A DNA stretch of 64,000 nucleotides from Egibacter rhizosphaerae (GCF_004322855.1 NZ_CP036402.1:186001-250000); one strand, 5' to 3'. Counted from the stretch's first letter, positions 18,142 to 26,918 are shown. Notes: a model not told the origin generated them from the letters alone. Numbers and translations: made by a program.

Positions 18142-19173
18142 ATGGAACGTCCCTCCGAGCCATCCCACGTCGAGGCACCGACGGCCGCAACGCCGACCGG
18201 CGCAGCGGCCGGACCCGCATCCGGCACGACGCTGCTGGGCGAGCCGGTCACGGACGAGCCGCTGCGCCTGTCGTTCTCGCGGGTGGACACGTACCGCCGG
18301 TGCCCGCGCCAGTACCGCTACGCGTACATCGACAAGCTGCCCCAGCCCCCGAGCCCGCACCTGTCGTTCGGGTCGTCGGTGCACGGGGCCCTGGAGCGCT
18401 GGTGGGACCGGAAGCTGCCCGATCCCCCACCGCTCGAGGAGCTCTTGCAAGCCCTCTACGACGCGTGGGACACGACGGGGTTCGCCGGGATGGAACGCGA
18501 GGAACAGCTGCGCTGGTACACCCACGCCCGTGACGTCCTCGCCCGCCACCACGCCCGCTTCGCCGAGCACTACGTCCCCCCGGTCGCCGTCGAGCAGTGG
18601 TTCGAGGTGCCGCTGCCCGACGACATCGTGGTTGTCGGCTCAATCGACCTGGTGGTGCCCACCGGCGCGGGCACCGACGCCTCGAGTGGCGCGGCCTCGA
18701 ACGGGCTCGGGATCATCGACTGGAAGACCAATCGCCGCGCGAAGACCCGTGAGCAGGTCGCCGGCGACCTGCAGCTGGCGATCTACGCGCTCGCGGCACG
18801 CCATCTGTGGGGACACGATCCCGACTGGGTCGCCCTCGACTTCGTCGTGCCCGGGATGCGCGTGACGGTGCCGCGCGAAGAGATCGACGTCGACGCCGCC
18901 GTCGCGAAGGTACGCGAGACCGCCGCCCGGATCCGCTCCGAGGCCTTCGAGCCGCAGCCGTCGCGCCTCTGCGCTTGGTGCGACTTCCGCACCGAGTGCC
19001 CGGCGGGGGGCGACGAAGGACCCGACCTGCCGGGCGTCGCGGTCGGCGAGCTGCGCCGCCTCAAGCGCCGGCAGGCGCGCGACGCCCGACGCATCGACGA
19101 GCTGAAGCAACTCGTCGCGGACCGCCTCGGACCGGACGCGCTCGTCGAGCTCGACCCGGACGAGTCCTCCTAA
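18142..19173 (+). CDS. PD-(D/E)XK nuclease, RecB/Cas4-like, with Fe-S cysteines
   Basis: This 343-aa nuclease-fold protein has LSFSRVDTYRRCPRQYRY near residue 50, a metal-binding core (GSIDLVVP then GIIDWKTN, giving the D...D-x-K pattern) and a QLAIYALA helix. Near residue 275 it has CAWCDFRTECP. The Cys in RRCPRQY plus the C-x2-C-x5-C cluster match the four-cysteine Fe-S signature of AddB and Cas4 nucleases. The family takes part in DNA end processing. There are no helicase, CRISPR or AddA genes nearby, so its partner is unknown. The start is supported by the -10 box. Its stop overlaps the stop of the convergent HAD gene. Confidence 0.88.
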   Translation: MERPSEPSHVEAPTAATPTGAAAGPASGTTLLGEPVTDEPLRLSFSRVDTYRRCPRQYRYAYIDKLPQPPSPHLSFGSSVHGALERWWDRKLPDPPPLEELLQALYDAWDTTGFAGMEREEQLRWYTHARDVLARHHARFAEHYVPPVAVEQWFEVPLPDDIVVVGSIDLVVPTGAGTDASSGAASNGLGIIDWKTNRRAKTREQVAGDLQLAIYALAARHLWGHDPDWVALDFVVPGMRVTVPREEIDVDAAVAKVRETAARIRSEAFEPQPSRLCAWCDFRTECPAGGDEGPDLPGVAVGELRRLKRRQARDARRIDELKQLVADRLGPDALVELDPDESS

Positions 19174-19964
19174 GGGCCCCTCGGCAGTCCCTCGAGCACC
19201 AGCGCGACACCGTCCTCGTCGTTGCTCGCCGTCATCGTGTCGGCCCGAGCCCGCACGAGCGGGTGCGCGTTGGCGACCGCGACCGACCAGCCCGCCCAGT
19301 CGAGCAGCGCCAGATCGTTCGGCATGTCCCCGAACGCGATCGTGTGTTCGGGGGCGAAGCCGCGCTCCGCGACGAACTGCGCCACCGCGGTGCCCTTGTC
19401 CACACCCGCCGCTGAGACCTCCACCAGGGTGGCGGTCGAGTGCGTGACGGTCGCGAGCCCGTCGACCTGCGCGGCCAGCCCATCGAACATCGAGGACATG
19501 TCTCCGGCGGGATGGCGAGCGAGCAGCTTGACCACTCCGTCGTGCGTGTCGCGCACGCTCTCGTCGAGAACGGCCCCGTCGGGAACGGGCCACTCGGCGA
19601 GCGCGGCGAAGCCCGGTTCGCAGCGGAACTCGCGGGTGGTCTCCCAGGCAAAGGCCAGGTCGGGCTCCTGTGCCCGCAGGGCCGCGATCACCTCGCGGGT
19701 CGTCGTGGGGCGAAGGGCCCGTTCCTCGACGACCCGGTCCCGTGCCGCGTCGTACACGACGGCGCCGTTGGCACAGATCACGGGTCCCTGTCCCCCCAGG
19801 TCGGCCGCGAGGCGATGGACGAAGCGGATGGGCCGTCCCGTTGCCAGCACGACCCACCGGCCCTCGCGCTGCACGGCGTGCAGCGCGGCGCGCGTGCGGG
19901 CGGAGACGGCACCGTCGCTGCGCAACAGCGTGCCGTCCAGATCGGTCGCGACGACTTGCACCAC
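19170..19964 (-). CDS. Cof-type HAD phosphatase
   Basis: This HAD hydrolase of the Cof/YbjI group is about 264 aa. It has the nucleophile motif TDLDGTLL near the N-terminus, LATGRP (motif II), a Lys in GVDKGTAVAQF (motif III) and AFGDMPNDLALL (motif IV), plus the C2B cap. Such enzymes dephosphorylate sugar phosphates and flavin or PLP-type nucleotides with broad specificity. The reading frame extends 189 bp further upstream to 20153, but that part overlaps the RNase P RNA. The start is therefore placed at the GTG at 19964 (or 19961), directly before VVATDLDG. No good ribosome site is visible. Confidence 0.85.
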   Translation of the reverse strand: MVQVVATDLDGTLLRSDGAVSARTRAALHAVQREGRWVVLATGRPIRFVHRLAADLGGQGPVICANGAVVYDAARDRVVEERALRPTTTREVIAALRAQEPDLAFAWETTREFRCEPGFAALAEWPVPDGAVLDESVRDTHDGVVKLLARHPAGDMSSMFDGLAAQVDGLATVTHSTATLVEVSAAGVDKGTAVAQFVAERGFAPEHTIAFGDMPNDLALLDWAGWSVAVANAHPLVRARADTMTASNDEDGVALVLEGLPRGP

Positions 19965-20028
19965 GGGGACTCTCGAGCCGTCGAACGTTCGGCTGATCGT
20001 GCGGAGTTGGTGGACCAAGACTGCAGGT

Positions 20029-20420
<392 letters not shown>

Positions 20421-20425
20421 GGACA

Positions 20426-20431
20426 AGGGTA
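20426..20431 (-). promoter_or_regulatory. -10 box (TACCCT) for rnpB
   Basis: TACCCT on the minus strand lies about 6 nt before the first base of the P1 helix, the right distance for a transcription start at about 20420. Confidence 0.5.
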
Positions 20432-20646
20432 TCGGGCTGCTCCGACGGGCACAGCGACGGGGCGGGAGCGCTTCCGGTCCGCCGCGCGCCGAGAGCACGT
20501 AGGATTGGCGCGAACCGGGGACTCGCTGTCCTGGCCGGGCAGACGAGAGGAGCATCCCGCACGTCCGGAACCTTTCGGACTCCTCACGCGTCGTTCATTC
20601 GGACGTCGGAGGGCGGGCACGCAAGACGAGCTACATGGGAGAACGC

Positions 20647-22110
20647 ATGGGTCGCAAACGACGCCGAGTACTGATCGGCGTGAGTGTCGCCGTCGGCGTC
20701 TTCGTGCTGGGCGCCTCCGCGGCCGCCGCAGCGCTCGTGTGGCGCTTCGACCAAGGGATCGAGCGCCGGGACGTCGACTTCTCCGAACAGGCGTCGCAGG
20801 GCGAGGAGGCTGCCGAGGAGGACCCCGGGGAGCCGGACGATCGGGACAGCGACGAGGACCGGGACGGGACGCAGGACACGGCCGAGGACGACGTCGAGCT
20901 CCCTGACCCGGTCGACGAGGTCGTGACCGTGCTCGTCGCCGCATCCGACGACCGGAGCGTCCTCACCGAGGAGGAGCAGGCCGAGCTCGGCACCGGTGGC
21001 GACCGCAACAGCGAGCGCACCGAGACGAACATGCTCGTGCGGCTCGACCCTGACGGCCCGCGAGCGGACATCCTGAGCTTGCCGCGCGACTCCTACGTCG
21101 AGCTCTGCGACGGGAGCCTCGGACGGCTGAACACCGCGTACGGCATCGGCGAGCGCAGCGATGTCGGTGGACCAACGTGCCTGGTCCAGACGATCTCCAA
21201 CTGGACGGGCATCACCCCCGACCACTACGCCAAGATCGACTTCCGCGGCTTCGTCGACCTGGTCGACGCGGTCGGCGGGGTCGAGATGTGGATGGAGGCA
21301 CCGATCCAGGACGAGGACGCCAACCTCGACGTCGAGGCGGGCTGCCAGGTCTTCAACGGCGGTGAGGCCCTCGCCTTCTCCCGTGCACGGTCGATCGACA
21401 ACGATTTCGGGCGAATCGCCCGCCAGCAGCGGCTCCTCGTCGAGCTGCGCGACGAAGTGGTCTCGGGACAGACCGCCGTCAGCCCCCGGCGGCTGCTCGA
21501 CCTGACCGATGCCGCTGCCAGCTCACTCGAGGTCGACGAGGACCTCACCCTGAACCGTATGCGCCAGCTGGCCGTGGCGGGGCTCGACGTGCCGAGCGAG
21601 GACATCCACACCGCCACCATGCCGGGCGAGATCGCCGACGAGCCGCCGTATGTCACCCACGTGGACCCCGTCGACGTCGCCGAGCTGTCCGCGGCCTTCG
21701 TGGACGGCGCGCTCGGCGACGTGGCCGAGGACACCACCGACGCGGACGAGGACGACAGCGACTCGCACCCAGGCCCGTCCTCGTCGGGGGGAGACGGTAC
21801 GGCCGAGGAGGCTGGGGGCACGGACACGGGGCCCGCAGGCGACGACACGGGGCCTGCAGGCGACGACACGGGGCCCGCAGGCGACGACACGGGGCCGGCG
21901 GGCGACGACGACGGCGTGACCGATGACGACCGGCAGGCCGTCGAGGAGGATCCCGGGGCGACCGAGGGTTCGCAAGGCATCGGGGGCGAGGACGGGTCGC
22001 ACGAGGACACCGGGACCATGGAGGATCCGGTCGACGATCCGGATGTCGACGGGCCGCTGGGGGGCGCCGACGGCAACTACATCGGCGCCGACCGCGGACC
22101 GGGCTGCTAG
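20647..22110 (+). CDS. LytR-CpsA-Psr (LCP) family cell-wall ligase
   Basis: This 487-aa protein has a cytoplasmic basic start (MGRKRRR), one transmembrane helix (about 8-30), an acidic linker (about 35-90), the extracytoplasmic LCP domain (about 95-300), and a long acidic disordered tail. LCP motifs seen are RTETNMLVRLD, ILSLPRDSYVEL with the catalytic-type Arg, KIDFRGFVDLVDAVGGVEM, and RARSIDNDFGRIARQQRLL. LCP enzymes attach polymers such as teichoic acid or arabinogalactan to peptidoglycan. The tail holds four exact heptads (DTGPAGD). The ATG at 20647 is preferred because GGGAG lies just upstream; an ATG at 20635 is in frame without one. Confidence 0.93.
   Translation: MGRKRRRVLIGVSVAVGVFVLGASAAAAALVWRFDQGIERRDVDFSEQASQGEEAAEEDPGEPDDRDSDEDRDGTQDTAEDDVELPDPVDEVVTVLVAASDDRSVLTEEEQAELGTGGDRNSERTETNMLVRLDPDGPRADILSLPRDSYVELCDGSLGRLNTAYGIGERSDVGGPTCLVQTISNWTGITPDHYAKIDFRGFVDLVDAVGGVEMWMEAPIQDEDANLDVEAGCQVFNGGEALAFSRARSIDNDFGRIARQQRLLVELRDEVVSGQTAVSPRRLLDLTDAAASSLEVDEDLTLNRMRQLAVAGLDVPSEDIHTATMPGEIADEPPYVTHVDPVDVAELSAAFVDGALGDVAEDTTDADEDDSDSHPGPSSSGGDGTAEEAGGTDTGPAGDDTGPAGDDTGPAGDDTGPAGDDDGVTDDDRQAVEEDPGATEGSQGIGGEDGSHEDTGTMEDPVDDPDVDGPLGGADGNYIGADRGPGC
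21825..21908 (+). repeat. In-gene 21-bp tandem repeat, about 4 copies
   Basis: A 21-bp unit with only synonymous or third-position changes encodes four successive DTGPAGD heptads in the C-terminal tail of the LCP protein. Being a multiple of three, copy-number change would alter tail length without a frameshift. Confidence 0.85.
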
Positions 22111-22224
22111 CACCACCCCACCCCGGTGCTCAAGCCGTTCCCGCCGGGCGGGGCTGGTGAGCGTGGGGCACGACGCGGCGCAGCTTACCGCGTACCCTGC
22201 ACGCTCCCGGGGAGGAGCGCACCG

Positions 22225-22947
22225 ATGCACCGCCTGCTGGTGGTCGCGAACCGCACGCTGGACAGCCAGGAGCTGCGCGCCCACATCGCCGCGACGGTCG
22301 CCCGCGGGCCGTGCGAGATCCGGGTCCTCGCCCCCTCGCCCACCGACGAGGTCGACACCGCGAGCCAGCGCTTGGCTCGGGCGGTGCAGTCGCTCTCGTC
22401 GCTGGGTGTGCGCGTCGAAGGGTCGGTGACCGACCCCGATCCGGTCGCGGCGGTGGAGGAGGCGCTGCGCGACGATGCGCCGAACGAGATCGTCGTGTCG
22501 ACCCGGCCGGCGGGGATCTCCCGCTGGCTCGGGGAGGAGCTGCCCGCCCGGCTGCGGGCCGTCACCAACCTCCCGTTCACCCACCTCATCGTCCCGAGCG
22601 GGCGCAGCGATCGCCTGCCGGCCACCGCGGTGCGCCTCACCGTCCTTCTCGGGGAGTCCGACACACACGACGGCCGCCCGGTGGGCAGCGAGCTCGTCCG
22701 CCGCGCCCGCGAGCACGGCCTGGCCGGAGCGACGCTGCTCCGCGGGATCGAGGGCTTCGGCGCCTCGAACGTGGTGCACCGGGCCGCGCTGCTGAGCCTG
22801 TCCGACGACCTGCCGCTGGTGCTCATGGTCGTCGACGCCCCCGAGCGCGTCGAGCGGTTCCTCGGGGACGTCGAGGAGCTCGTGGAGGGTGGACTGGTAC
22901 TGCGGGAGCGGGTCGAGGTCGTGAAGTACGAGGGCCGCGTGGACTAG
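22225..22947 (+). CDS. Protein with USP-like N-terminus and DUF190 domain
   Basis: This 240-aa soluble protein appears to be a two-part fusion. Residues 1-125 (MHRLLVVANRTLDSQELRAHI, then NEIVVSTRPAGISRWLGEELPAR) resemble a universal-stress or nucleotide-binding-like alpha/beta domain. Residues 135-240 (RLTVLLGESDTHDGRPVGSELVRRA, LLRGIEGFG) are a clear DUF190 domain, a PII-like fold often linked to ion-transport regulation. The ATG at 22225 has a GGGGAGGAG ribosome site. No fluoride or other ion channel gene (the usual DUF190 partner) lies nearby. It is convergent with the methyltransferase. Confidence 0.8.
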   Translation: MHRLLVVANRTLDSQELRAHIAATVARGPCEIRVLAPSPTDEVDTASQRLARAVQSLSSLGVRVEGSVTDPDPVAAVEEALRDDAPNEIVVSTRPAGISRWLGEELPARLRAVTNLPFTHLIVPSGRSDRLPATAVRLTVLLGESDTHDGRPVGSELVRRAREHGLAGATLLRGIEGFGASNVVHRAALLSLSDDLPLVLMVVDAPERVERFLGDVEELVEGGLVLRERVEVVKYEGRVD

Positions 22948-22953
22948 GCCGGC

Positions 22954-23604
22954 TCAGGTCGGTAGGGATACACGACCGATCAAGTGCCGGCGCAGGACCC
23001 CCGGTGCGCGATCCAGTGGCGCCTCCATCAGCGCATCGACGACGAAGCCCGCGGACACGACCTCGCCGAGCGCGTCGCGGTCCAGATGACAGCCCCGGGC
23101 GAGGCGCCGCCACGCGGGGGTGAGCCGCGCCTGGCGCGCAGCCACCCGGGGATCCCGATCGCGGACGTGCTCGTAGAAGAGCAGCTGCCCGTCGGGGGCC
23201 AGCACACGACGAGCCTCGGCCAGTGCCTCCGCGGGCGAGCCCACCGTGCAGAGGACGAGGCTCGCGACGACCGTGTCGACCGACTGGTCGGGCAGCGGCA
23301 ACGCCTCGGCCCGGGCGACGAGCAGCTCCGTCTCGATCCCGGCGTGCAGGGCACGGCGCCGGGCCCGGGCCAGGGTCGCCGGGCTCGGGTCCACGCCGAC
23401 GACCTTCGCCACCCCCCCGTACCAGGAGAGGTTGCGCCCCGTGCCGACTCCGAGTTCACAGACGACGCCACTGGCTGTGGCGACGAGCGCCCGTCGGTGG
23501 GCTGCCCCCTCCCCCCGATCGGCGTGCCCACAGACGAGGTCGTAACCGGCCGCCCACGCCGCGTCGGACACGCTACGCACCGCCCGGGCGATGCCGCCGC
23601 TCAC
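22954..23604 (-). CDS. Class I SAM-dependent methyltransferase
   Basis: This 216-aa protein has a Rossmann methyltransferase core: motif I VCELGVGTGRNLSWY, VVGVDPSPATLARARRRA (motif II acidic end), ALPLPDQSVDTVVASLVLCTV, and ARRVLAPDGQLLFYEHV. It is closest in style to the UbiE/METTL7-like small-molecule methyltransferases; the substrate cannot be assigned. The start codon (GTG, 23604) overlaps the last 4 bases of the upstream zinc-ribbon gene, making a three-gene operon with that gene and the Nif3-like gene. Confidence 0.88.
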   Translation of the reverse strand: MSGGIARAVRSVSDAAWAAGYDLVCGHADRGEGAAHRRALVATASGVVCELGVGTGRNLSWYGGVAKVVGVDPSPATLARARRRALHAGIETELLVARAEALPLPDQSVDTVVASLVLCTVGSPAEALAEARRVLAPDGQLLFYEHVRDRDPRVAARQARLTPAWRRLARGCHLDRDALGEVVSAGFVVDALMEAPLDRAPGVLRRHLIGRVSLPT

Positions 23605-24332
23605 GTTGGCACGAGGATGCGCTCGCAGTGCTCACAGGTGGCGAGCCCCGTCTTGGCATCCGCGCGCACCTGCTCGAGCTCGATGGCGGTCAGCTCGAGG
23701 CGGCATCCCGAGCACGTGCCGTGCTCGAGCGCCGCCACACCGACCCCCTGCCGGCGCTCGCGCACACGGTCGTACGTGGCGAGCAGCTCATCGGGGAGGG
23801 CGCCCGCCTGGCCTGCGCGCCGCTGTCCTTGCTCGGCCAGCTCGGCGTCGAGGCCGCTCGCGGCCTCGTCCCGCGCAGCCGTGAGACGCTCGACCTCCGC
23901 CTGCAACTCCTCCTGTCGCGAGGACAGCTCGGCGATGAGGCTGTCGAGTTCCTCGCGACGCTCCATCACCTCGAGCAGCTCGTCCTCGAGGTCGCTCTTG
24001 CGGTGTTTCAGCGACGAGAGCTCCGCGCGCATCGCCTCGACCTCCTTCTCCGAGGAGATCTGACCCGAGTACATGCGCGCCTCCTCCGACTTGCGGCGCG
24101 ACTCGACCGCGGCGATGTCGTCCTCGAGGCGCTTGTTCCGGCGCTCCGCGTCCGCGAGCTCGTCGCGGGCGTTCGCGAGCTCGCGCGTCACCTTGGCCAG
24201 CGTCTCGTCCGCCTCGTCGAGCTGCTGCTGCTCGGGCAGGTGGGCGCGGCGGTGCTCGAGTCGGCGGATCGCGGTGTCCGTGCCTTGCAGCGCCAGCAGT
24301 TCGCGCTGCTGATCGGGAGTGGCCGCGATCAT
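23601..24332 (-). CDS. Coiled-coil C4 zinc-ribbon protein (COG1579 type)
   Basis: This 243-aa protein is two long coiled-coil helices (about 5-180, heptads rich in Glu, Leu and Arg) followed by a C4 zinc ribbon (about 205-240: CSGCRLE ... CEHC). Bacterial members of this family are predicted nucleic-acid or ribosome-associated proteins and are often encoded beside Nif3-like genes, as here. It overlaps the Nif3-like gene by 4 bp upstream and the methyltransferase by 4 bp downstream, so translation of all three is coupled. Confidence 0.92.
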   Translation of the reverse strand: MIAATPDQQRELLALQGTDTAIRRLEHRRAHLPEQQQLDEADETLAKVTRELANARDELADAERRNKRLEDDIAAVESRRKSEEARMYSGQISSEKEVEAMRAELSSLKHRKSDLEDELLEVMERREELDSLIAELSSRQEELQAEVERLTAARDEAASGLDAELAEQGQRRAGQAGALPDELLATYDRVRERRQGVGVAALEHGTCSGCRLELTAIELEQVRADAKTGLATCEHCERILVPT

Positions 24333-25522
24333 GTGGGCTCCTCGCGCGTCGCCGGGTTAGGGGCGAGCCCGCCGGCCGGTCCGGCCGGGGGACGGTAGGA
24401 CGCCCAGGGCTCGGTGCGCACCTGCGACACCACCACACCGGACGACAGGCCCTGCCCGCGGGCGTCCTCGTCGAGGGCGGCGCGGACCTCGGGCAGTGCC
24501 GCCGCCTCGGTGGCGTAGTGGCCGGCGTCGACGAGCGCCAGTCCCTGGGTCAACGCGTCCAGCATGGGGTGGTGGCGCAGGTCGCCGGTCACGTAGACGT
24601 CCGCGCCCGCTCGGTGCGCGTCGTCGATCAGGGCATCCCCGGCGCCCCCGCACGCCGCGACGGTGCGCACCGTGCGTTCGAGATCGCCCGCGACGCGCAA
24701 GTGGGGCGCGGGTAGCGCGCTCGCGAGCGTATCGGCAACCGTGCGCAGCGAGCACGGTTCGGGCAACACCCCGATCCGGCCGAGCCCTTTCGGGCCGGGA
24801 TCACCGACCGGCACGAGCTGGTAGACGTCGAACGCGACCTCCTCGTACGGGTGCGCGCGCTCGAGGGCCGCCACCGCGGCCTCGAGGTCCGCTCGGGCGA
24901 CCTCGACTTCGAGCCGCTCCTCCTCCACCCGATTGAGGGTCTCGCGCTCCCCCAGAGCCGGTGCCGACTGTGCGCTCGGCTTGAACGTGCCGGTACCGGT
25001 GACCCGGAACGTGCACTGCTCGTACTCCCCGATCACTCCGGCACCGACCTCGGACAGCGCGGCAGCGACCGCGTCGGTGGCGTCGGTGGGCACGAAGGTG
25101 GTGAGCTTGCAGATCTCGGCGTCCGGGTCGCGTTGCGGTCGCAGCGGCACGACCTCGCGAAGCCCGAGCGCCTCGACGGTCGGCTCGGTCGTGCCGCGCG
25201 CCGCGACGTCATGGTTGGTGTGAGCCGCCAGCACCGCCACCCCCTGACGGGCGGCCCGCAGCGCCAGCCGACCGGGCGCGGTGTCGGGCGTCAACCGCTC
25301 GACCCCCCGCAGGAGCAGCGGGTGATGCGCGAGCACGAGGTCGGCGCCGACCTCCGCGGCCTCGTCGAGGACCTGCTCGGTCACGTCGAGCGTGACGAGC
25401 ACGCGCGTGACGGGATCGTCGGGCGCACCCACCTGCAGTCCGACCCGATCCCAGGACTGCGCGTCGGCCGGCGGATAACGTCGAGCGACGAGTCCGGCCC
25501 AGTCCGCCACACGGTCAGCCAT
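24329..25522 (-). CDS. Nif3-like dinuclear metal-centre protein
   Basis: This 397-aa Nif3/YqfO-type protein forms hexameric rings with a two-metal site. Metal-ligand motifs are visible: VLAHHPLLLRG at about residue 65, AAHTNHDVA at about 98, TGDLRHH and DAGHYATE near the C-terminus. The central insertion (about 135-250) with EVGAGVIGEYEQCTFRVTGTGTF is the PII/CutA-like domain of the long YqfO form. The molecular function is unproven; GTP cyclohydrolase I type 2 is an old annotation. The ATG at 25522 is 8 nt after a TACGAT box. It is the first gene of the three-gene operon. Confidence 0.94.
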   Translation of the reverse strand: MADRVADWAGLVARRYPPADAQSWDRVGLQVGAPDDPVTRVLVTLDVTEQVLDEAAEVGADLVLAHHPLLLRGVERLTPDTAPGRLALRAARQGVAVLAAHTNHDVAARGTTEPTVEALGLREVVPLRPQRDPDAEICKLTTFVPTDATDAVAAALSEVGAGVIGEYEQCTFRVTGTGTFKPSAQSAPALGERETLNRVEEERLEVEVARADLEAAVAALERAHPYEEVAFDVYQLVPVGDPGPKGLGRIGVLPEPCSLRTVADTLASALPAPHLRVAGDLERTVRTVAACGGAGDALIDDAHRAGADVYVTGDLRHHPMLDALTQGLALVDAGHYATEAAALPEVRAALDEDARGQGLSSGVVVSQVRTEPWASYRPPAGPAGGLAPNPATREEPT

Positions 25523-25530
25523 CGGGGCGA

Positions 25531-25536
25531 ATCGTA
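25531..25536 (-). promoter_or_regulatory. -10 box (TACGAT) for the Nif3 operon, leaderless
   Basis: TACGAT on the minus strand ends 8 nt before the ATG at 25522 without an intervening ribosome site. Confidence 0.45.
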
Positions 25537-25624
25537 CGGGGTGCGAGGGATCGCCGCACCGCGCCCGGACAACCGCCCAGGGAAAGGCTGCCCAGGCAGG
25601 CGGCGCCCGGAGAACGGCCAGTCG

Positions 25625-25678
25625 GAAGGGGATGGCCGGTCAGACGGGGACGGCCGGTCAGACGGGGATGGCCGGTCA
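25625..25678. repeat. 18-bp tandem repeat, 3 copies
   Basis: Unit GACGGGGAYGGCCGGTCA occurs at 25625-25642 (first two positions diverged), 25643-25660 and 25661-25678. It lies between the Nif3 gene start and the end of the Dabb-domain gene, 13 bp from the latter's stop. Confidence 0.9.
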
Positions 25679-25690
25679 GCAGGTCGCTGA

Positions 25691-25990
25691 TCAGGGGGTC
25701 GCCAACTGCATCGACGCGCGCTCGGCGACGACCGGCCCGATCAGGTCGTCGACCACCCGGCGATGGCTCGGATGATCGCGGTACGCCACGAACGCATCGA
25801 CGTCGGTGACGTCGGCCACCACGCCGTAGTCCCACGCGCCGCCGCTCACCCCCAGGTCACGCCCGAAGACGTAGGAGCGCAGCTCGAGGATCTCCTCGGG
25901 CAACTGCGCGAGCGCCTCGTCGATGCGACGCACGTGCTCGTCACTGGTGCCCTCGACGAACCGGAACAACGCGACGTGGCGCACCCCCAT
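25691..25990 (-). CDS. Dabb (stress-responsive A/B barrel) domain protein
   Basis: This 99-aa protein consists of one dimeric alpha/beta-barrel domain: MGVRHVALFRFVEGTSDEHV at the start, SYVFGRDLGVS, and the closing VAYRDHPSHRRVVDDLIGPVV. Dabb proteins form dimers and some are small-molecule enzymes or stress proteins; this one has no assignable substrate. The ATG at 25990 has an AGGAG ribosome site 5 nt upstream. It may be transcribed on its own ahead of the Nif3 operon, from which the repeat block separates it. Confidence 0.9.
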   Translation of the reverse strand: MGVRHVALFRFVEGTSDEHVRRIDEALAQLPEEILELRSYVFGRDLGVSGGAWDYGVVADVTDVDAFVAYRDHPSHRRVVDDLIGPVVAERASMQLATP

Positions 25991-26290
25991 GTCCGCTCCT
26001 TTCGCTCGCGAGATCGGTACCCGTCGCTGTCGCGGGTACCGCCGGGCGGACCCTCGCAGCCTAGCGGACCGCAGCCCATGACCGGGAACGATCCCAGCCC
26101 GGGGGACCGGACGCCACGTAATCGTGGAGGTCTGAGAATCGTGGCGTGTTCCGCCCAACCCAATAGCATGGGATCAGTCGTGCTCACAAGCGACGCGTTG
26201 GAGTGCGGCCGATCTGACCGTTGAGGGGGGCCGATGGCCTCCGCGTTGCCTGTTCGTCGCGGAGGGGCCATCGGCGAGATGGGAGAGTTG
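25991..26290. other. 300-bp divergent intergenic region
   Basis: No convincing gene lies between the Dabb gene and the acidic lipoprotein gene. The region holds a short direct repeat (AATCGTGG twice near 26120-26145), a possible -10 box TAGCAT at about 26164-26169 for the rightward gene, and a strong hairpin at 26231-26274. Confidence 0.5.
26231..26274 (+). promoter_or_regulatory. Leader hairpin upstream of the acidic lipoprotein gene
   Basis: CCGATGGCC (26231-26239) plus TCCGCG (26240-26245) pairs with CGCGGA (26258-26263) and GGCCATCGG (26266-26274). That is a 15-bp stem with a 2-nt bulge and a 12-nt loop, ending 16 bp before the ATG at 26291. It would also sequester an alternative ATG at 26234 and its G-rich ribosome site. 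Confidence 0.45.
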
Positions 26291-26866
26291 ATGCGGCGAC
26301 TCATCGCAGTGCTCGTCCTCGGACTCCTGGCCCTCGCCGCGTGCGAGGTCGAAGAGGACCCGGACGAGGAGCCCGAGGACGACCAGGACGAAGAGGTCGA
26401 GGCGCCCGAGGACGAGGACGACGAAGCGGACGAGGACGACGAAGCGGACGAGGACGACGAGGCAGACGAGGCAGACGAGGCAGACGAGGACGAAGAGTAC
26501 GACCTCGGCGCTCAGCCGGACGATGCGGAGGTGACGTTTCTTTCGCCGGAGGACGGGGACACCGTCGAATCGCCGGTCGAGATGGAGTTCGAGGTCGAGA
26601 ACGTGGAGCTCGCGGAGGTCAACGGGGTCGATGTGGGTGAGGGGCACCTGCACCTGCTGGTCGACATCGGCTGCGTCGAGGACGGTGGGGTGGTTCCGGG
26701 CCCCAGTGACGACGCCGAGGACGACGGGTACTACCACCTCAGCGATGGCAGCGACGAGTTCGAGCTCGACCTCGAGCCGGGGGACTACGAGCTGTGCGTG
26801 CAGATCGGTGATGGTGCGCACCAGACGTACGGGGGAACCGACACGGTCGAGGTGACCGTCGAATAA
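26291..26866 (+). CDS. Acidic lipoprotein with DUF4399 domain
   Basis: This 191-aa exported lipoprotein has signal peptide MRRLIAVLVLGLLALAAC with lipobox LAAC, cleaved before Cys18. It is followed by about 60 residues made almost wholly of Asp, Glu and Ala (repeated DEAD and ADEDD units). The C-terminal domain (about 80-191) has the DUF4399 pattern: HLHLLVDIGC, YYHLSDGSDEFELDLEPGDYELCVQIGDGAHQTY. The acidic spacer would hold the domain away from the membrane and suits a salty or alkaline medium. The start at 26291 follows GGGAG. An ATG at 26234 would add 19 residues before the signal peptide. Confidence 0.85.
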   Translation: MRRLIAVLVLGLLALAACEVEEDPDEEPEDDQDEEVEAPEDEDDEADEDDEADEDDEADEADEADEDEEYDLGAQPDDAEVTFLSPEDGDTVESPVEMEFEVENVELAEVNGVDVGEGHLHLLVDIGCVEDGGVVPGPSDDAEDDGYYHLSDGSDEFELDLEPGDYELCVQIGDGAHQTYGGTDTVEVTVE

Positions 26867-26887
26867 GGCCTGCGGGGTCGCAGGACG

Positions 26888-26918
26888 CGGGCCGCGGCGC
26901 CATGCGCGCCGCGGCCCG
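26888..26918 (+). terminator. Strong terminator hairpin after the acidic lipoprotein gene
   Basis: A perfect 13-bp stem (CGGGCCGCGGCGC and its complement) closes a 5-nt loop CATGC, 21 bp after the stop codon. No U-run follows, as usual in high-GC actinobacteria. Confidence 0.75.

Noticed and set aside
21825-21908. Possible CRISPR-like or intergenic repeat array
   Set aside because: The 21-bp units are contiguous without spacers and translate as heptads inside the LCP gene tail.
26391-26490. Possible microsatellite outside coding sequence
   Set aside because: GAC/GAG-rich repeats lie within the lipoprotein gene and encode its Asp/Glu-rich linker.
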